Shown: positions 7,598 through 15,205, counted from the stretch's first letter. The stretch: 64,000 nt of DNA from a virus (IMGVR_UViG_3300013108_000622:1-64000), one strand, 5' to 3'. The notes: generated from the letters alone by a model not told the origin. Translations and numbers: made by a program.

Positions 7598-9556
7598 ATG
7601 GCACACAACAATAATAAAAATCAAAACAACCCAAGAAATCCAGATTCATTTTTGTTCAAAGCATTGACAAGATTGTTATCCGGGCCGTTGACAAAGTACC
7701 AACGCCAAAACCCAAGACAACTTAAGAGGTGGCAACTCGATAAATATAAGTTTCAATCTGCTGGTGGTCTTTCGTTCAAAAAAACCACCTACAACCCTTT
7801 TGAAACTGCTTTCGGCAATACTGCAACTGATGCCGCTAGAACAGAAAGATACAACGATTTTGATCAAATGGAATATATGCCGGAAATTTCATCTGCTTTA
7901 GACATATACGCAGATGAGATGACAGTATCTTCTCCCTTGCAAAAACTGTTAACAGTTCAATGTCCAAACGAAGAGATCAAAGAACTTCTTAGTAATTTAT
8001 TTTACAATGTTTTAAATGTTGACTTCAACCTTTACGGTTGGTGTAGATCAATGTGTAAGTATGGGGATTATTTTCTATATTTAGATATTGATGAAACCCT
8101 GGGTGTTAAATCCGTAATTGGATTACCAGCTGGAGAAATTCAACGCCTCGAAGGAGAAGACAAAACAAACCCAAGTTATGTACAATACCAGTGGAACTCT
8201 GGTGGCCTCACCTTTGAAAACTGGCAAATGGCCCACTTTAGGATTCTTGGGAATGATAAATATGCACCTTATGGAACATCGACTTTGGAGTCTTCTCGTA
8301 GAATCTGGAGGCAACTAATGTTGCTTGAGGATGCTATGATGGCGTATCGAGTTGTCAGATCACCAGAGCGAAGAGTGTTTTATATTGATGTTGGCGCAGT
8401 TCCTGAGAAAGAAGTCGAACAACATATGCAACGCATTGTAACTCAAATGAAGAGAAATCAAGTAATTGATCAAGACACAGGTCGTGTAGATTTGAGATAC
8501 AACCCCATGTCTGTTGATGAAGATTATTTTATCCCAGTCAGAGGAGCAGCTGGTGGCACTAAAATTGAATCATTGCCTGGAGGAACCTATACAGGTGATA
8601 TCGACGATGTTAAATATCTCAGGGACAAACTCTTTTCAGCATTGAAAATTCCAGCCTCTTACCTGACCCAAGAGGGTGACGGAGAAGATAAGACCACCCT
8701 AGCACAAAAAGATATTAGATTTGCAAGAACAATTTCTAGACTACAGAGGAGTATAATTTCGGAACTAGAAAAGGTCGCAGTGATTCATCTTTACACCCTT
8801 GGGTATACAGGTAAGGATTTAATTTCTTTTAAATTAAAGTTAAATGCTCCATCAAAGATTGCAGAATTACAAGAGCTGGAGCATTGGAGGACAAAGTTCG
8901 AAATTGCAGCATCTGCCACAGAAGGTTATTTCAGCCGCCGCTGGGTTTCGAAGAATATCTTTGATTTGTCAGATGACGAGATTGTAAGAAATCAGAGAGA
9001 AATGTTTTACGATAAAAAACTGGACACAATGTTGGAGATTGTCGCGTCCCCAGAAATGGGCGGTGATGCCGGAGCAATGGACGATACGGTTGGAGACATA
9101 GGATCAGAAGACGATACAGGTATTGATGATGCAGGAACTGATGATGCAACAGAGGAGCCTGCTGAAGATGAAACATTGTTGGCAGAACCAGGTAAAAGAA
9201 ATGATATTTCTTGGAAAAATTTAGAAGAAGATTCTTATGTAACCCCCGGCTCCAAAGGTAAAGCCTACACCCCCGTTAAATCAGACAAGAGGGATATGGG
9301 TGCAAGAAACCGTAGCTACAAGAGCCATTGGGCCAATGAGAAGGGAAAAAACACACAAAGAAACACGTTTGCTGGATCATCGGAACTTAACCAACTTGCA
9401 AGAGGAATTTATGAATCTCAAGAAACTAATTATAAAAATGAAGATGACTTAGATGAGATTCGGGTTGTAGAAAATGATTTTGAGATTCAAAAAATAATTA
9501 AAAGTCTTGAAAATAAAGAAAAACGAGGAAAACAAAATGCCAAAATTCAAACATAA
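7598..9556 (+). CDS. Portal protein (gp20-like)
   Basis: 652 residues. It forms the dodecameric ring at the unique head vertex through which DNA passes. Recognisable gp20-type stretches include YMPEISSALDIYADE (about 90-105), VVRSPERRVFYIDVG, and the segment with DDVKYLRDKLFSALKIPASYL. The C-terminal ~140 residues are an acidic Asp/Thr/Glu/Ala-rich linker followed by a basic tail, an extension compared with T4 gp20 (524). It starts four bases after the terminase stop and its end overlaps the next gene by 20 bases. Identification rests on family resemblance and gene order. Confidence 0.93.
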   Translation: MAHNNNKNQNNPRNPDSFLFKALTRLLSGPLTKYQRQNPRQLKRWQLDKYKFQSAGGLSFKKTTYNPFETAFGNTATDAARTERYNDFDQMEYMPEISSALDIYADEMTVSSPLQKLLTVQCPNEEIKELLSNLFYNVLNVDFNLYGWCRSMCKYGDYFLYLDIDETLGVKSVIGLPAGEIQRLEGEDKTNPSYVQYQWNSGGLTFENWQMAHFRILGNDKYAPYGTSTLESSRRIWRQLMLLEDAMMAYRVVRSPERRVFYIDVGAVPEKEVEQHMQRIVTQMKRNQVIDQDTGRVDLRYNPMSVDEDYFIPVRGAAGGTKIESLPGGTYTGDIDDVKYLRDKLFSALKIPASYLTQEGDGEDKTTLAQKDIRFARTISRLQRSIISELEKVAVIHLYTLGYTGKDLISFKLKLNAPSKIAELQELEHWRTKFEIAASATEGYFSRRWVSKNIFDLSDDEIVRNQREMFYDKKLDTMLEIVASPEMGGDAGAMDDTVGDIGSEDDTGIDDAGTDDATEEPAEDETLLAEPGKRNDISWKNLEEDSYVTPGSKGKAYTPVKSDKRDMGARNRSYKSHWANEKGKNTQRNTFAGSSELNQLARGIYESQETNYKNEDDLDEIRVVENDFEIQKIIKSLENKEKRGKQNAKIQT

Positions 9557-10367
9557 TAAAAAAAGAAATAGCTCTTTTCTATATGAAGCTTTGATTCAAG
9601 AGCTAACAAAAGCTGTTGTTTCTAAAGATGAGTCTAAAAAAGAAACAATTGTGAAAATGATTAAGGAATCATTTAACAGCAAATCAGCGATGTACCTTGA
9701 GTTAAAACTTTATAGAGCGATTACACATACCAAAGGCGCTGGGGTGGTAACGGCTGAAAAGATTATAAATGAAGTAAAGCGCAGACACGCGGCTCTTGAC
9801 CAAAAAAAGTTAATCAAAGAGCAGGAGAGTCTAGTTAGGAAAATCCGTAAATCTCTTTCAGATGATACTTTTTCTAATTTTGTTCCTAACTATAAACAAT
9901 TAGCTTCAATTGCTCAAATTTTTAATAACAATGTTTCTGTAAAATCTAAAATTCTATTGGAAAACGAGGTTGTTGCCTCTATGACCTCGAAAGAAACCGA
10001 CAAGCAAAGGTTGGAACCAATTGATAATATAGTTTATAAATCTTTTGTTAAGAAATTTAATGAAGAATATGGCGACAAGCTGTTGAGTGAGCAAAAAGAT
10101 CTTCTAGGCAAGTTTGTTAATTCCTTTGGTGATAATTCTTTAGAGTTGAAAGCTTATTTAAATGAAGAAATTGGCCGCCTCAAGAAAGCTGTAAGTTCCT
10201 CTAAGGATAAAGAAGAATTTTTAGAAGATAAAGAGATGTCAAAGAATATTAATAAAGTTCTAGACATGTTAGAAACTTATAAAGATAGAAAGCCTGATGC
10301 AAAAATGATCGAGGAAGTTGTGATGGTCCAAGGCTTAGTATGGGAGCTTACCCAAGATGTCAATTAA
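9537..10367 (+). CDS. Prohead-associated conserved protein between portal and protease
   Basis: 276 residues from ATG 9537 (RBS CGAGGAAAA); an in-frame upstream ATG at 9507 lies deep in the portal gene without a ribosome site. N-terminus is very basic (MPKFKHNKKRNSSF) then LYEALIQELTKAVV, a helix reminiscent of the tag on other head proteins here. The remainder is helical and charged. In T4 the small prohead-core genes 67 and 68 occupy this position between portal and protease, but this protein is much longer and I see no direct similarity. Likely a head assembly protein. Confidence 0.7.
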   Translation: MPKFKHNKKRNSSFLYEALIQELTKAVVSKDESKKETIVKMIKESFNSKSAMYLELKLYRAITHTKGAGVVTAEKIINEVKRRHAALDQKKLIKEQESLVRKIRKSLSDDTFSNFVPNYKQLASIAQIFNNNVSVKSKILLENEVVASMTSKETDKQRLEPIDNIVYKSFVKKFNEEYGDKLLSEQKDLLGKFVNSFGDNSLELKAYLNEEIGRLKKAVSSSKDKEEFLEDKEMSKNINKVLDMLETYKDRKPDAKMIEEVVMVQGLVWELTQDVN

Positions 10368-10896
10368 AATCAAAATCGATCCAGATCCTCAATCTGAGCC
10401 TGAACCGATAATAATTTCTTTAGAAGTTCGGAAAACGCTAGATGGCAAGATTATGATTCTTGATCATTTATTGATTGATATTGTTCTTGACACACAGCAG
10501 AATAAAATTGTTTTATTTCCTAAAAACTCAATTGATGATGAAATTTATCATATACAAGACTCATACTTCAACCACTTGCGCAACGAAGGCATAATCCTCG
10601 CAGATAGCATAGTTTCAGGAAATGTCTTTGGTAGCCTGGAGGCAACATACCCAAACCCCGTCGATGAATCAATCAGTGCCGCACAGGTAATACTTTTGGC
10701 AACTAAGAAATTTATTGACTCTGAGAATCCAAAAATTGAAGCTCAAGAATATATTGAGAATGAAATAGAGGATTACTTAGTAGATCCTACTGATAGTGAT
10801 TCTACCGAGTTGGGTGAGGTTCCGCAAGAACCAAAGAAGGGTTCCCAACAGTCAGAAAAAGTTAGAAGCTATTTAAGTGGTTATGGATATTACTAA
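10357..10896 (+). CDS. Conserved head-region protein of unknown function
   Basis: 179 residues, overlapping the gene before by 11 bases and touching the next start by one base. N-terminal ~70 residues look beta-rich (IIISLEVRKTLDGKIMI), the middle is helical, and the C-terminal 50 residues are acidic and disordered, ending in SGYGYY. No motif identifies a function. Similar order, portal then unknown proteins then protease, is typical of marine T4-like phages, so a structural or assembly role is likely. Confidence 0.65.
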   Translation: MSIKIKIDPDPQSEPEPIIISLEVRKTLDGKIMILDHLLIDIVLDTQQNKIVLFPKNSIDDEIYHIQDSYFNHLRNEGIILADSIVSGNVFGSLEATYPNPVDESISAAQVILLATKKFIDSENPKIEAQEYIENEIEDYLVDPTDSDSTELGEVPQEPKKGSQQSEKVRSYLSGYGYY

Positions 10897-11195
10897 TGAA
10901 CTTATTGCTATTTGTGCTTGCGGCTTATGGTCTTACGCAAATTATAGTATTTGGAAGCATATTCAATAAAATTCGCCCCTCCCACCACTTCTTCCACTGC
11001 TCTATGTGTGTAGGATGGTGGGTTGGACTCTTTTTATGGGCAATTAACCAACATACAGAACTATTTACATTTGACTATTCTATTACTAGTGCTGTTTTAT
11101 TAGCATGTATTAGTTCTGGAACGTCATATGTTTTGAGTATGGTGTTTGGCGACGAAGGGATAAATTTTAAAAATCGAGGTGATAATAATGTTTGA
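10896..11195 (+). CDS. Small integral membrane protein, DUF1360-like
   Basis: 99 residues with about three membrane segments (1-17, 36-55, 65-88). The central sequence HCSMCVGWWVGL resembles the cysteine-containing loop (C-x2-C-x3-W) of DUF1360-type membrane proteins. It is translated from an ATG overlapping the previous stop by one base. Why a membrane protein lies among head genes is unclear; head assembly in T4-like phages begins at the membrane, so a membrane anchor for prohead assembly is conceivable but unproven. Confidence 0.65.
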   Translation: MNLLLFVLAAYGLTQIIVFGSIFNKIRPSHHFFHCSMCVGWWVGLFLWAINQHTELFTFDYSITSAVLLACISSGTSYVLSMVFGDEGINFKNRGDNNV

Positions 11196-11322
11196 AAATT
11201 CTTTTACAACAAAAAAACGTTTGTTGCGTCCTGTTCGGCGCTGTAAATCTGGCTGCCATCCCGTGCGGGTTGCGCCCGCACCGACAGGAATAAAGTATGA
11301 AAATTACAGAAAGTTATATTAG
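11188..11322 (+). CDS. Possible 44-residue basic, Cys-containing protein
   Basis: ATG at 11188 follows CGAGGTGATAATA, a reasonable ribosome site, and overlaps the previous stop by eight bases. The product is MFENSFTTKKRLLRPV.. with RRCKSGCHPVRV in the middle. Its codons are strikingly GC-rich compared with the surroundings, and its last 26 bases overlap the gene at 11297. The same DNA can fold into a stable leader structure, so the base composition may reflect RNA structure instead of protein. I cannot decide between the two from sequence alone. Confidence 0.35.
   Translation: MFENSFTTKKRLLRPVRRCKSGCHPVRVAPAPTGIKYENYRKLY
11230..11288 (+). promoter_or_regulatory. GC-rich folded leader that can mask the ribosome site of 11297
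   Basis: Two nested stems can form. The outer stem pairs CCTGT (11230-11234) and CGG (11236-11238), with T11235 bulged, to CCG (11281-11283) and ACAGG (11284-11288). The inner hairpin is GTGCGGG (11263-11269), loop TTGCG, CCCGCAC (11275-11281). The AGGA ribosome site of the gene starting at 11297 lies in the 3' side of the outer stem. No T-run follows, so it is not an intrinsic terminator. This is a candidate translational switch or autoregulatory site. I matched it to no known riboswitch class. Confidence 0.5.
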
Positions 11323-11779
11323 AGAGATAATAAAAGAAGAGATTAAGAATCTTCGTGAAAACCTTGAAAATGAGGGAGAGCACAAAATTGCGCATTTAGC
11401 ATATCTTATGTTGGGCAAGCTCCGTGAAGAGTTTGAAGATCATATGGGTAACGTGAATAATGATTCGGATATCTCTAAAGAGTTTGAACTCTTACATGAT
11501 TCTATCAGTGAGTCATGGATGGTGGCAGACAAAATGTTAACCGGTGGAGAAACGGCAGATGGCCTTCCTGGTCTTTATGAAGCTCAGGGAGACTGCGCAC
11601 AAGAAGAAATTTCCAACGCTTTAGATGTTGTTTCGCGGTGTGTAATGTCGGGTCAATCTCAAAGACCCAAATCAACAGAAACTGAATTGGGTATAATGCC
11701 ATCTAAAGTCGCCGCCCCACCGGAAGGAACAAGTGCAGGTGGAGTAAAATGGATAAAGGAAGAGGAATCAAATGAGTAG
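11297..11779 (+). CDS. Acidic helical protein with candidate capsid-targeting N-terminus
   Basis: 160 residues. It starts MKITESYIREIIKEEIKNL, the clearest example of the repeated N-terminal amphipathic helix. The body is acidic and helical to residue ~120 and ends in a Pro/Ala/Gly-rich tail. It is directly upstream of, and overlaps by eight bases, the gp21-like prohead protease, the position of prohead-core proteins in T4. Its ribosome site AGGAA is inside the GC-rich leader stem at 11230-11288, suggesting translational control. Likely a prohead core or internal protein; no enzymatic motif seen. Confidence 0.7.
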   Translation: MKITESYIREIIKEEIKNLRENLENEGEHKIAHLAYLMLGKLREEFEDHMGNVNNDSDISKEFELLHDSISESWMVADKMLTGGETADGLPGLYEAQGDCAQEEISNALDVVSRCVMSGQSQRPKSTETELGIMPSKVAAPPEGTSAGGVKWIKEEESNE

Positions 11780-12377
11780 TAAATATCTTTTAAGAGAATA
11801 TTTTGAGCTTTGCTCAGGTGGCGTCTGTCAAGACTTGCTTTCCGAAGACGAGAAAAAACAAGTCCAAAACGGCGCGACCTTTCTTTCTGGTGTAATGCAG
11901 CGATGCGATGAGCAAAACGGAAATGGCCGAGTATATCCTGGACCTATCCTGCAAAGGGAAGTAAAGAATTATATGAAGGCGATTAAAGAGAATAGAGCTT
12001 GCGGGGAGTTAGATCACCCAGAGGATTCTGTTGTTAACCTTAAAAACGCAAGCCATATGGTGACTTCTGTTTGGTGGGAAGGAAAAGACTTGATGGGAAA
12101 AATCAAAGTTCTTTCAACTCCTGCTGGTAAAATCTTAGAATCATTAATCAATGATGGTGTAATGCTTGGGATTTCATCGCGTGGTTTGGGGTCTGTTCGT
12201 GAATCCCAAGGCCAAACGATGGTTGAAGACGACTTTCAGTTGATTTGTTTTGATATTGTATCAGAACCTTCAACTCAAGGTGCATATATGATGATGAATG
12301 AATCCAAAGAAAAGAGAATTTGGTCTAAAGCAGACCGCATAAACCGAATGTTAAACGATATTATTGGTGACAAATAA
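11772..12377 (+). CDS. Prohead maturation protease (gp21-like)
   Basis: 201 residues. Serine protease of the T4 gp21 type (peptidase U9 / assemblin fold), which cleaves scaffold, capsid and internal proteins during head maturation. Key visible sites are GELDHPE with H82 and GISSRGLGS with S135/S136, plus the family-typical N-terminal NGNGRVYP and later FDIVSEPSTQGAYM. Length agrees with the family (T4 212). It overlaps the genes on both sides (8 and 1 bases), in a run of proteins carrying the N-terminal helix tag that would be natural substrates. Confidence 0.92.
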   Translation: MSSKYLLREYFELCSGGVCQDLLSEDEKKQVQNGATFLSGVMQRCDEQNGNGRVYPGPILQREVKNYMKAIKENRACGELDHPEDSVVNLKNASHMVTSVWWEGKDLMGKIKVLSTPAGKILESLINDGVMLGISSRGLGSVRESQGQTMVEDDFQLICFDIVSEPSTQGAYMMMNESKEKRIWSKADRINRMLNDIIGDK

Positions 12378-13210
12378 TGAAACTTACAAAAGAAGTATTA
12401 AAAAGAATTATTAACGAAGAGATAGACTCACAAAGATTTCCAATGAAGTTAAGTCAAGTTAATCCGAGTATCGCAAAACAAGTTACAACTTCAGGCAAAA
12501 AAGACGGAAATCCAGCAGACGACGCAAGAGATGTAAATGTTAAAGAATATTCTGTTTCTGAATTAAAACCATCGCAGTCTTCTATGAACCTTCCTAAAAG
12601 CTTGGGTATGTTAGTTGCAATGATTAGTGGTAAAATGCCAAGCGGCGGTAATTTAGGCGGGTTCATCAGCAGTGATAGATTTATTATGGACGGACACCAC
12701 AGATGGGTGTCAACAGCAATGTTGAATCCAAAATTAAAAGTCGCAGGATATGTTGTAAATATGCCAGCTTCTGACTTGATTCCTGTATTGAACGCTATCA
12801 CCGTGGGCAGACTTGGGATTACAAAAGGAAAACAAGGCACCGGCTCATTTGCTCAATTCCAAAAAGAGCCGATTCAAAAAGAAATGTTAAACCTTATAAA
12901 GAAAGGAAATAAGCATGTAAAGCCTCAAGCCGTTAAAGCAGCTTTTCAAAAGTATGTCGGTCAGCAAATTGAAAGCGATGAACAGCTTGTAGCAGCAGCT
13001 GCACAAAAAGCGGCAACTAATTTGAGAAATGTTAAATTTGAACTTCCTGCAAACGCTCCAGCGCGGCCTGATATGCCAGTAATAGATAAAGATAAGGTTC
13101 CTGATGCAGATAAAATAGCAATTGCGGCCATTGAAAAAGGCGAAGTAGATATGTCAAAACCTTATGCGAAAATTAAAGAATCTAAAAAAACATCCATTAA
13201 AAAGAGATAA
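12377..13210 (+). CDS. ParB/sulfiredoxin-fold protein with candidate capsid-targeting N-terminus
   Basis: 277 residues. It begins with the tag MKLTKEVLKRIINEEI, followed by a domain with SSDRFIMDGHHRWVS (DGHHRW at 105-110), the hallmark of the ParB/Srx fold that binds nucleotides or cleaves DNA in various families. The C-terminal third is Lys/Ala-rich and helical with a basic tail. It starts with a one-base overlap with the protease gene. A tagged ParB/Srx protein in the head cluster could be packaged and ejected into the host; the activity (nuclease, kinase or binding) cannot be told from sequence. Confidence 0.75.
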   Translation: MKLTKEVLKRIINEEIDSQRFPMKLSQVNPSIAKQVTTSGKKDGNPADDARDVNVKEYSVSELKPSQSSMNLPKSLGMLVAMISGKMPSGGNLGGFISSDRFIMDGHHRWVSTAMLNPKLKVAGYVVNMPASDLIPVLNAITVGRLGITKGKQGTGSFAQFQKEPIQKEMLNLIKKGNKHVKPQAVKAAFQKYVGQQIESDEQLVAAAAQKAATNLRNVKFELPANAPARPDMPVIDKDKVPDADKIAIAAIEKGEVDMSKPYAKIKESKKTSIKKR

Positions 13211-13212
13211 TA

Positions 13213-13635
13213 GTGAAAAAGAACGAACTAAAAAAGATCTTAAAACCCTTAATCAAAGAGTGCATCAAAGAAGTTATCTTTGAAGATGGCACTTTGTCTG
13301 GTATTATATCAGAAGTGGCGCAAGGACTGTCATCTGTGCAGTCAACAGCTCCACAACAAATTGTAAAAGAACAAACAACCCTTGCACCCAAAGTACAGTC
13401 GGTATCACAATCTGAAGGTTATAGGCAAGCAAGGCAACAACTAGAAGAAGTAAAGAACTCTCTAGCTAAGACTACTGGATTGTCTGGTATTTTTGAGAAC
13501 ACTACTCCAATGCATTCTAGTGGTGGTGCGTCTTCAAGACATGGGGCACTATCTGATGTAGATCCTACCGATCCTGGTGTTGACATCAGTGGTATAATTG
13601 ATGTCGCAGGCAGAGCTTGGGGTCAATTAAAGTAA
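13213..13635 (+). CDS. Small conserved head-region protein with helical tag
   Basis: 140 residues from a GTG at 13213, two bases after the previous stop. N-terminus KKNELKKILKPLIKECIKEV is a long amphipathic helix related in style to the other tags. The remainder is low in charge, rich in Ser, Thr, Gln and Gly, with a DVDPTDPGVDISGI segment near the end. It looks like a flexible structural protein. It sits between the ParB/Srx-like protein and the bS21 homologue. Function unknown. Confidence 0.7.
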   Translation: MKKNELKKILKPLIKECIKEVIFEDGTLSGIISEVAQGLSSVQSTAPQQIVKEQTTLAPKVQSVSQSEGYRQARQQLEEVKNSLAKTTGLSGIFENTTPMHSSGGASSRHGALSDVDPTDPGVDISGIIDVAGRAWGQLK

Positions 13636-13639
13636 TAAA

Positions 13640-13846
13640 ATGGAAGTTAAAAAAAGAAAAAACGAAACCAACGAATCACTTATAAGAAGATTTGTTAGGA
13701 AAGTTAAAAAAGAAAAAATTATTGAAGAATATCGAGAAAGAGAGTATTTTAAAAAACCTTCTGAGGTTCGCAGAGAAAAAAACGCTCGTCGTCAAATAGA
13801 GCTTGAAAAACAAAAACGAAAAGAAAAATTAGAAAGAGAAGAATAG
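13640..13846 (+). CDS. Ribosomal protein bS21 homologue
   Basis: 68 residues, almost half Lys, Arg or Glu. It follows the bS21 pattern: short strand EVKKRKNE, helix ESLIRRFVRKVKKEKIIEE, the turn REREYFKKPSEVRR, then a basic helix to the end. Bacterial bS21 (about 70 residues) sits on the small ribosomal subunit near the anti-Shine-Dalgarno helix and affects initiation. Phage-encoded bS21 has been reported in pelagiphages and many uncultured viruses. Its place among head genes suggests late expression, so it could favour translation of late mRNAs. Identification rests on pattern and length. Confidence 0.8.
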   Translation: MEVKKRKNETNESLIRRFVRKVKKEKIIEEYREREYFKKPSEVRREKNARRQIELEKQKRKEKLEREE

Positions 13847-13880
13847 AAAACTAATTATTTAACGTAAGAGGGTATAAAAA

Positions 13881-14285
13881 ATGGCAGTTTTTAATTACGG
13901 CGCACCAGGCATTGGGAATGTAGCATCATACCAGGTGTCTGGCAAACCATTTGTTTCGGGCGGCATTAACGTCGGCGCAGAACCAGATGACACCACAGAG
14001 ATCGGCTTTCCATCTGTTACAAGGTGGATTATCATAACTAATCATGATACTGCACAAGATGTATCTTGCTCTTTTTCAGAGACTGGATTTACTACAAACA
14101 ATTATTTTACAGTGTCGAGAGATAGAAATGATTATACAAACACACAGACACAAAGAATGGAGTTGAAAATTAGTAAAATATTCTTAAAAGGCGCTTCGTC
14201 CAATGTTGATGTTATAGCTGGTCTTACCGGGATTTCTACTGGATCAATTTTGAATAATTGGTCGGGCTCTATGGGAGTAGGATAG
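13881..14285 (+). CDS. Tandem paralogue family, copy 1 (probable virion protein)
   Basis: 134 residues, strong RBS GAGGGTATAAAAA. Beta-rich, no charged helices. Shared family features: GxGNVASYQVSGKPFVSGG at the N-terminus, an FPSVTRWIIITNHD strand, NNYFTV in the middle, and a terminal NNWSGSMGVG. Closely related genes follow at 14294 and 14712 and a fourth lies at 50590. A compact all-beta domain present in several copies next to the scaffold and capsid genes suggests a head decoration, fibre or whisker-like protein. The family is not one whose function I know. Confidence 0.8.
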   Translation: MAVFNYGAPGIGNVASYQVSGKPFVSGGINVGAEPDDTTEIGFPSVTRWIIITNHDTAQDVSCSFSETGFTTNNYFTVSRDRNDYTNTQTQRMELKISKIFLKGASSNVDVIAGLTGISTGSILNNWSGSMGVG

Positions 14286-14293
14286 AGGTTAAT

Positions 14294-14710
14294 ATGGCAG
14301 TTTATAAACCAGGACCACCAGGTTTAGGAAATGTAGCATCATACCAAGTATCAGGAAAACCGTTTGTTACTGGGGGCATAGATGTTGGTGCTGCAACTGT
14401 GGGTGGACATCCTCTAGAAATAACCTTCCCAAGTGTTACTAGTTGGATTATAGTTACAAATCTTGACGATGCCGCCGACGCACCTGTAAAAGTCGGTGCT
14501 TCACTAAATGGTTTAGCTACGGACAATTATTTTACTGTATTAGAAGATTATAGTCAGTGGAAGTGCTCAAGAACTCCTAGGATGGATTTAAAATTAACAA
14601 AACTTTATTTAACTGGAACATCGAACAATGTTGACATTGTTGCTGGTGTTACCGGAATCAACACTACGGAAATATCTGGCAATTGGACCGGATCAGTTGG
14701 AGTAGGATAA
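14294..14710 (+). CDS. Tandem paralogue family, copy 2
   Basis: 138 residues from ATG 14294 with AGAGGTTAAT upstream; an in-frame ATG at 14258 falls within copy 1 and is rejected. It is the closest relative of the first copy: GLGNVASYQVSGKPFVTGG, FPSVTSWIIVTN, DNYFTVL, LKLTKLYLTG, and the terminal GNWTGSVGVG. Divergence is greatest in the loop around residues 30-45 and in the loop after NYFTV, as expected for exposed loops. It is followed by copy 3 after one base. Confidence 0.8.
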   Translation: MAVYKPGPPGLGNVASYQVSGKPFVTGGIDVGAATVGGHPLEITFPSVTSWIIVTNLDDAADAPVKVGASLNGLATDNYFTVLEDYSQWKCSRTPRMDLKLTKLYLTGTSNNVDIVAGVTGINTTEISGNWTGSVGVG

Positions 14711-14711
14711 A

Positions 14712-15116
14712 ATGAAAATTTACGACCCAACACTACAAACACCATCTTTAAATTCGGCGGGTGCGTATCAAGTATCGGGGATACCATTTTTCAAAGGCGG
14801 ACTTACGGCAACAAACACCGTACAGGTTATCGAGTTCCCGTCTGTAACTAACTGGATTTATTTTGCAAATGTAGATGAAACCCTCGCAGACGATTTGAAG
14901 GTCGGCTTCAGTGAAGATGGTATCAATGGGAAGAATTATTTTATCATTGGCTCAAGCAATTTTAACTACGCACCATACGAGGCTTTCCCGTGGAAAGTGA
15001 CTAAGATCTATTATAAGAGAGTCAGCGGGGATGTTACTTTTGATATTGCAGCAGGTTTAACTGGCATCGTCACAGGCTCAATTCTTAACAACTGGGCTGG
15101 TTCCATCGGGGTATAA
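14712..15116 (+). CDS. Tandem paralogue family, copy 3
   Basis: 134 residues, starting one base after copy 2. The most divergent of the tandem three: N-terminus MKIYDPTLQTPSLNSAGAYQ replaces the Gly-rich start, but SGIPFFKGG, FPSVTNWIYFANVD, KNYFII and terminal NNWAGSIGV are kept. After it comes an 89-base gap with a candidate late promoter before the scaffold gene. Three different copies retained side by side suggests different binding specificities or a heteromeric structure; this is inference. Confidence 0.8.
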   Translation: MKIYDPTLQTPSLNSAGAYQVSGIPFFKGGLTATNTVQVIEFPSVTNWIYFANVDETLADDLKVGFSEDGINGKNYFIIGSSNFNYAPYEAFPWKVTKIYYKRVSGDVTFDIAAGLTGIVTGSILNNWAGSIGV

Positions 15117-15157
15117 TACTACTTTTCCCCATTTTAAGTCTTTTCTTTCGAATAACA

Positions 15158-15165
15158 ACTATTTA
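15158..15165 (+). promoter_or_regulatory. Candidate late promoter box ACTATTTA
   Basis: ACTATTTA followed by TTAAC, 40 bases before the scaffold start (15206), in the only sizeable gap of the head cluster. The same eight bases occur in the gaps before 18290, 21139, 25912 and 50590 and, on the other strand, before the gene starting at 54582. No -35 element is apparent, as in T4 late promoters (TATAAATA), which use a dedicated sigma factor. Confidence 0.55.
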
Positions 15166-15205
15166 TTAACGATACATATATTTTTTATATTTTAAGGAGA
15201 GAAAA

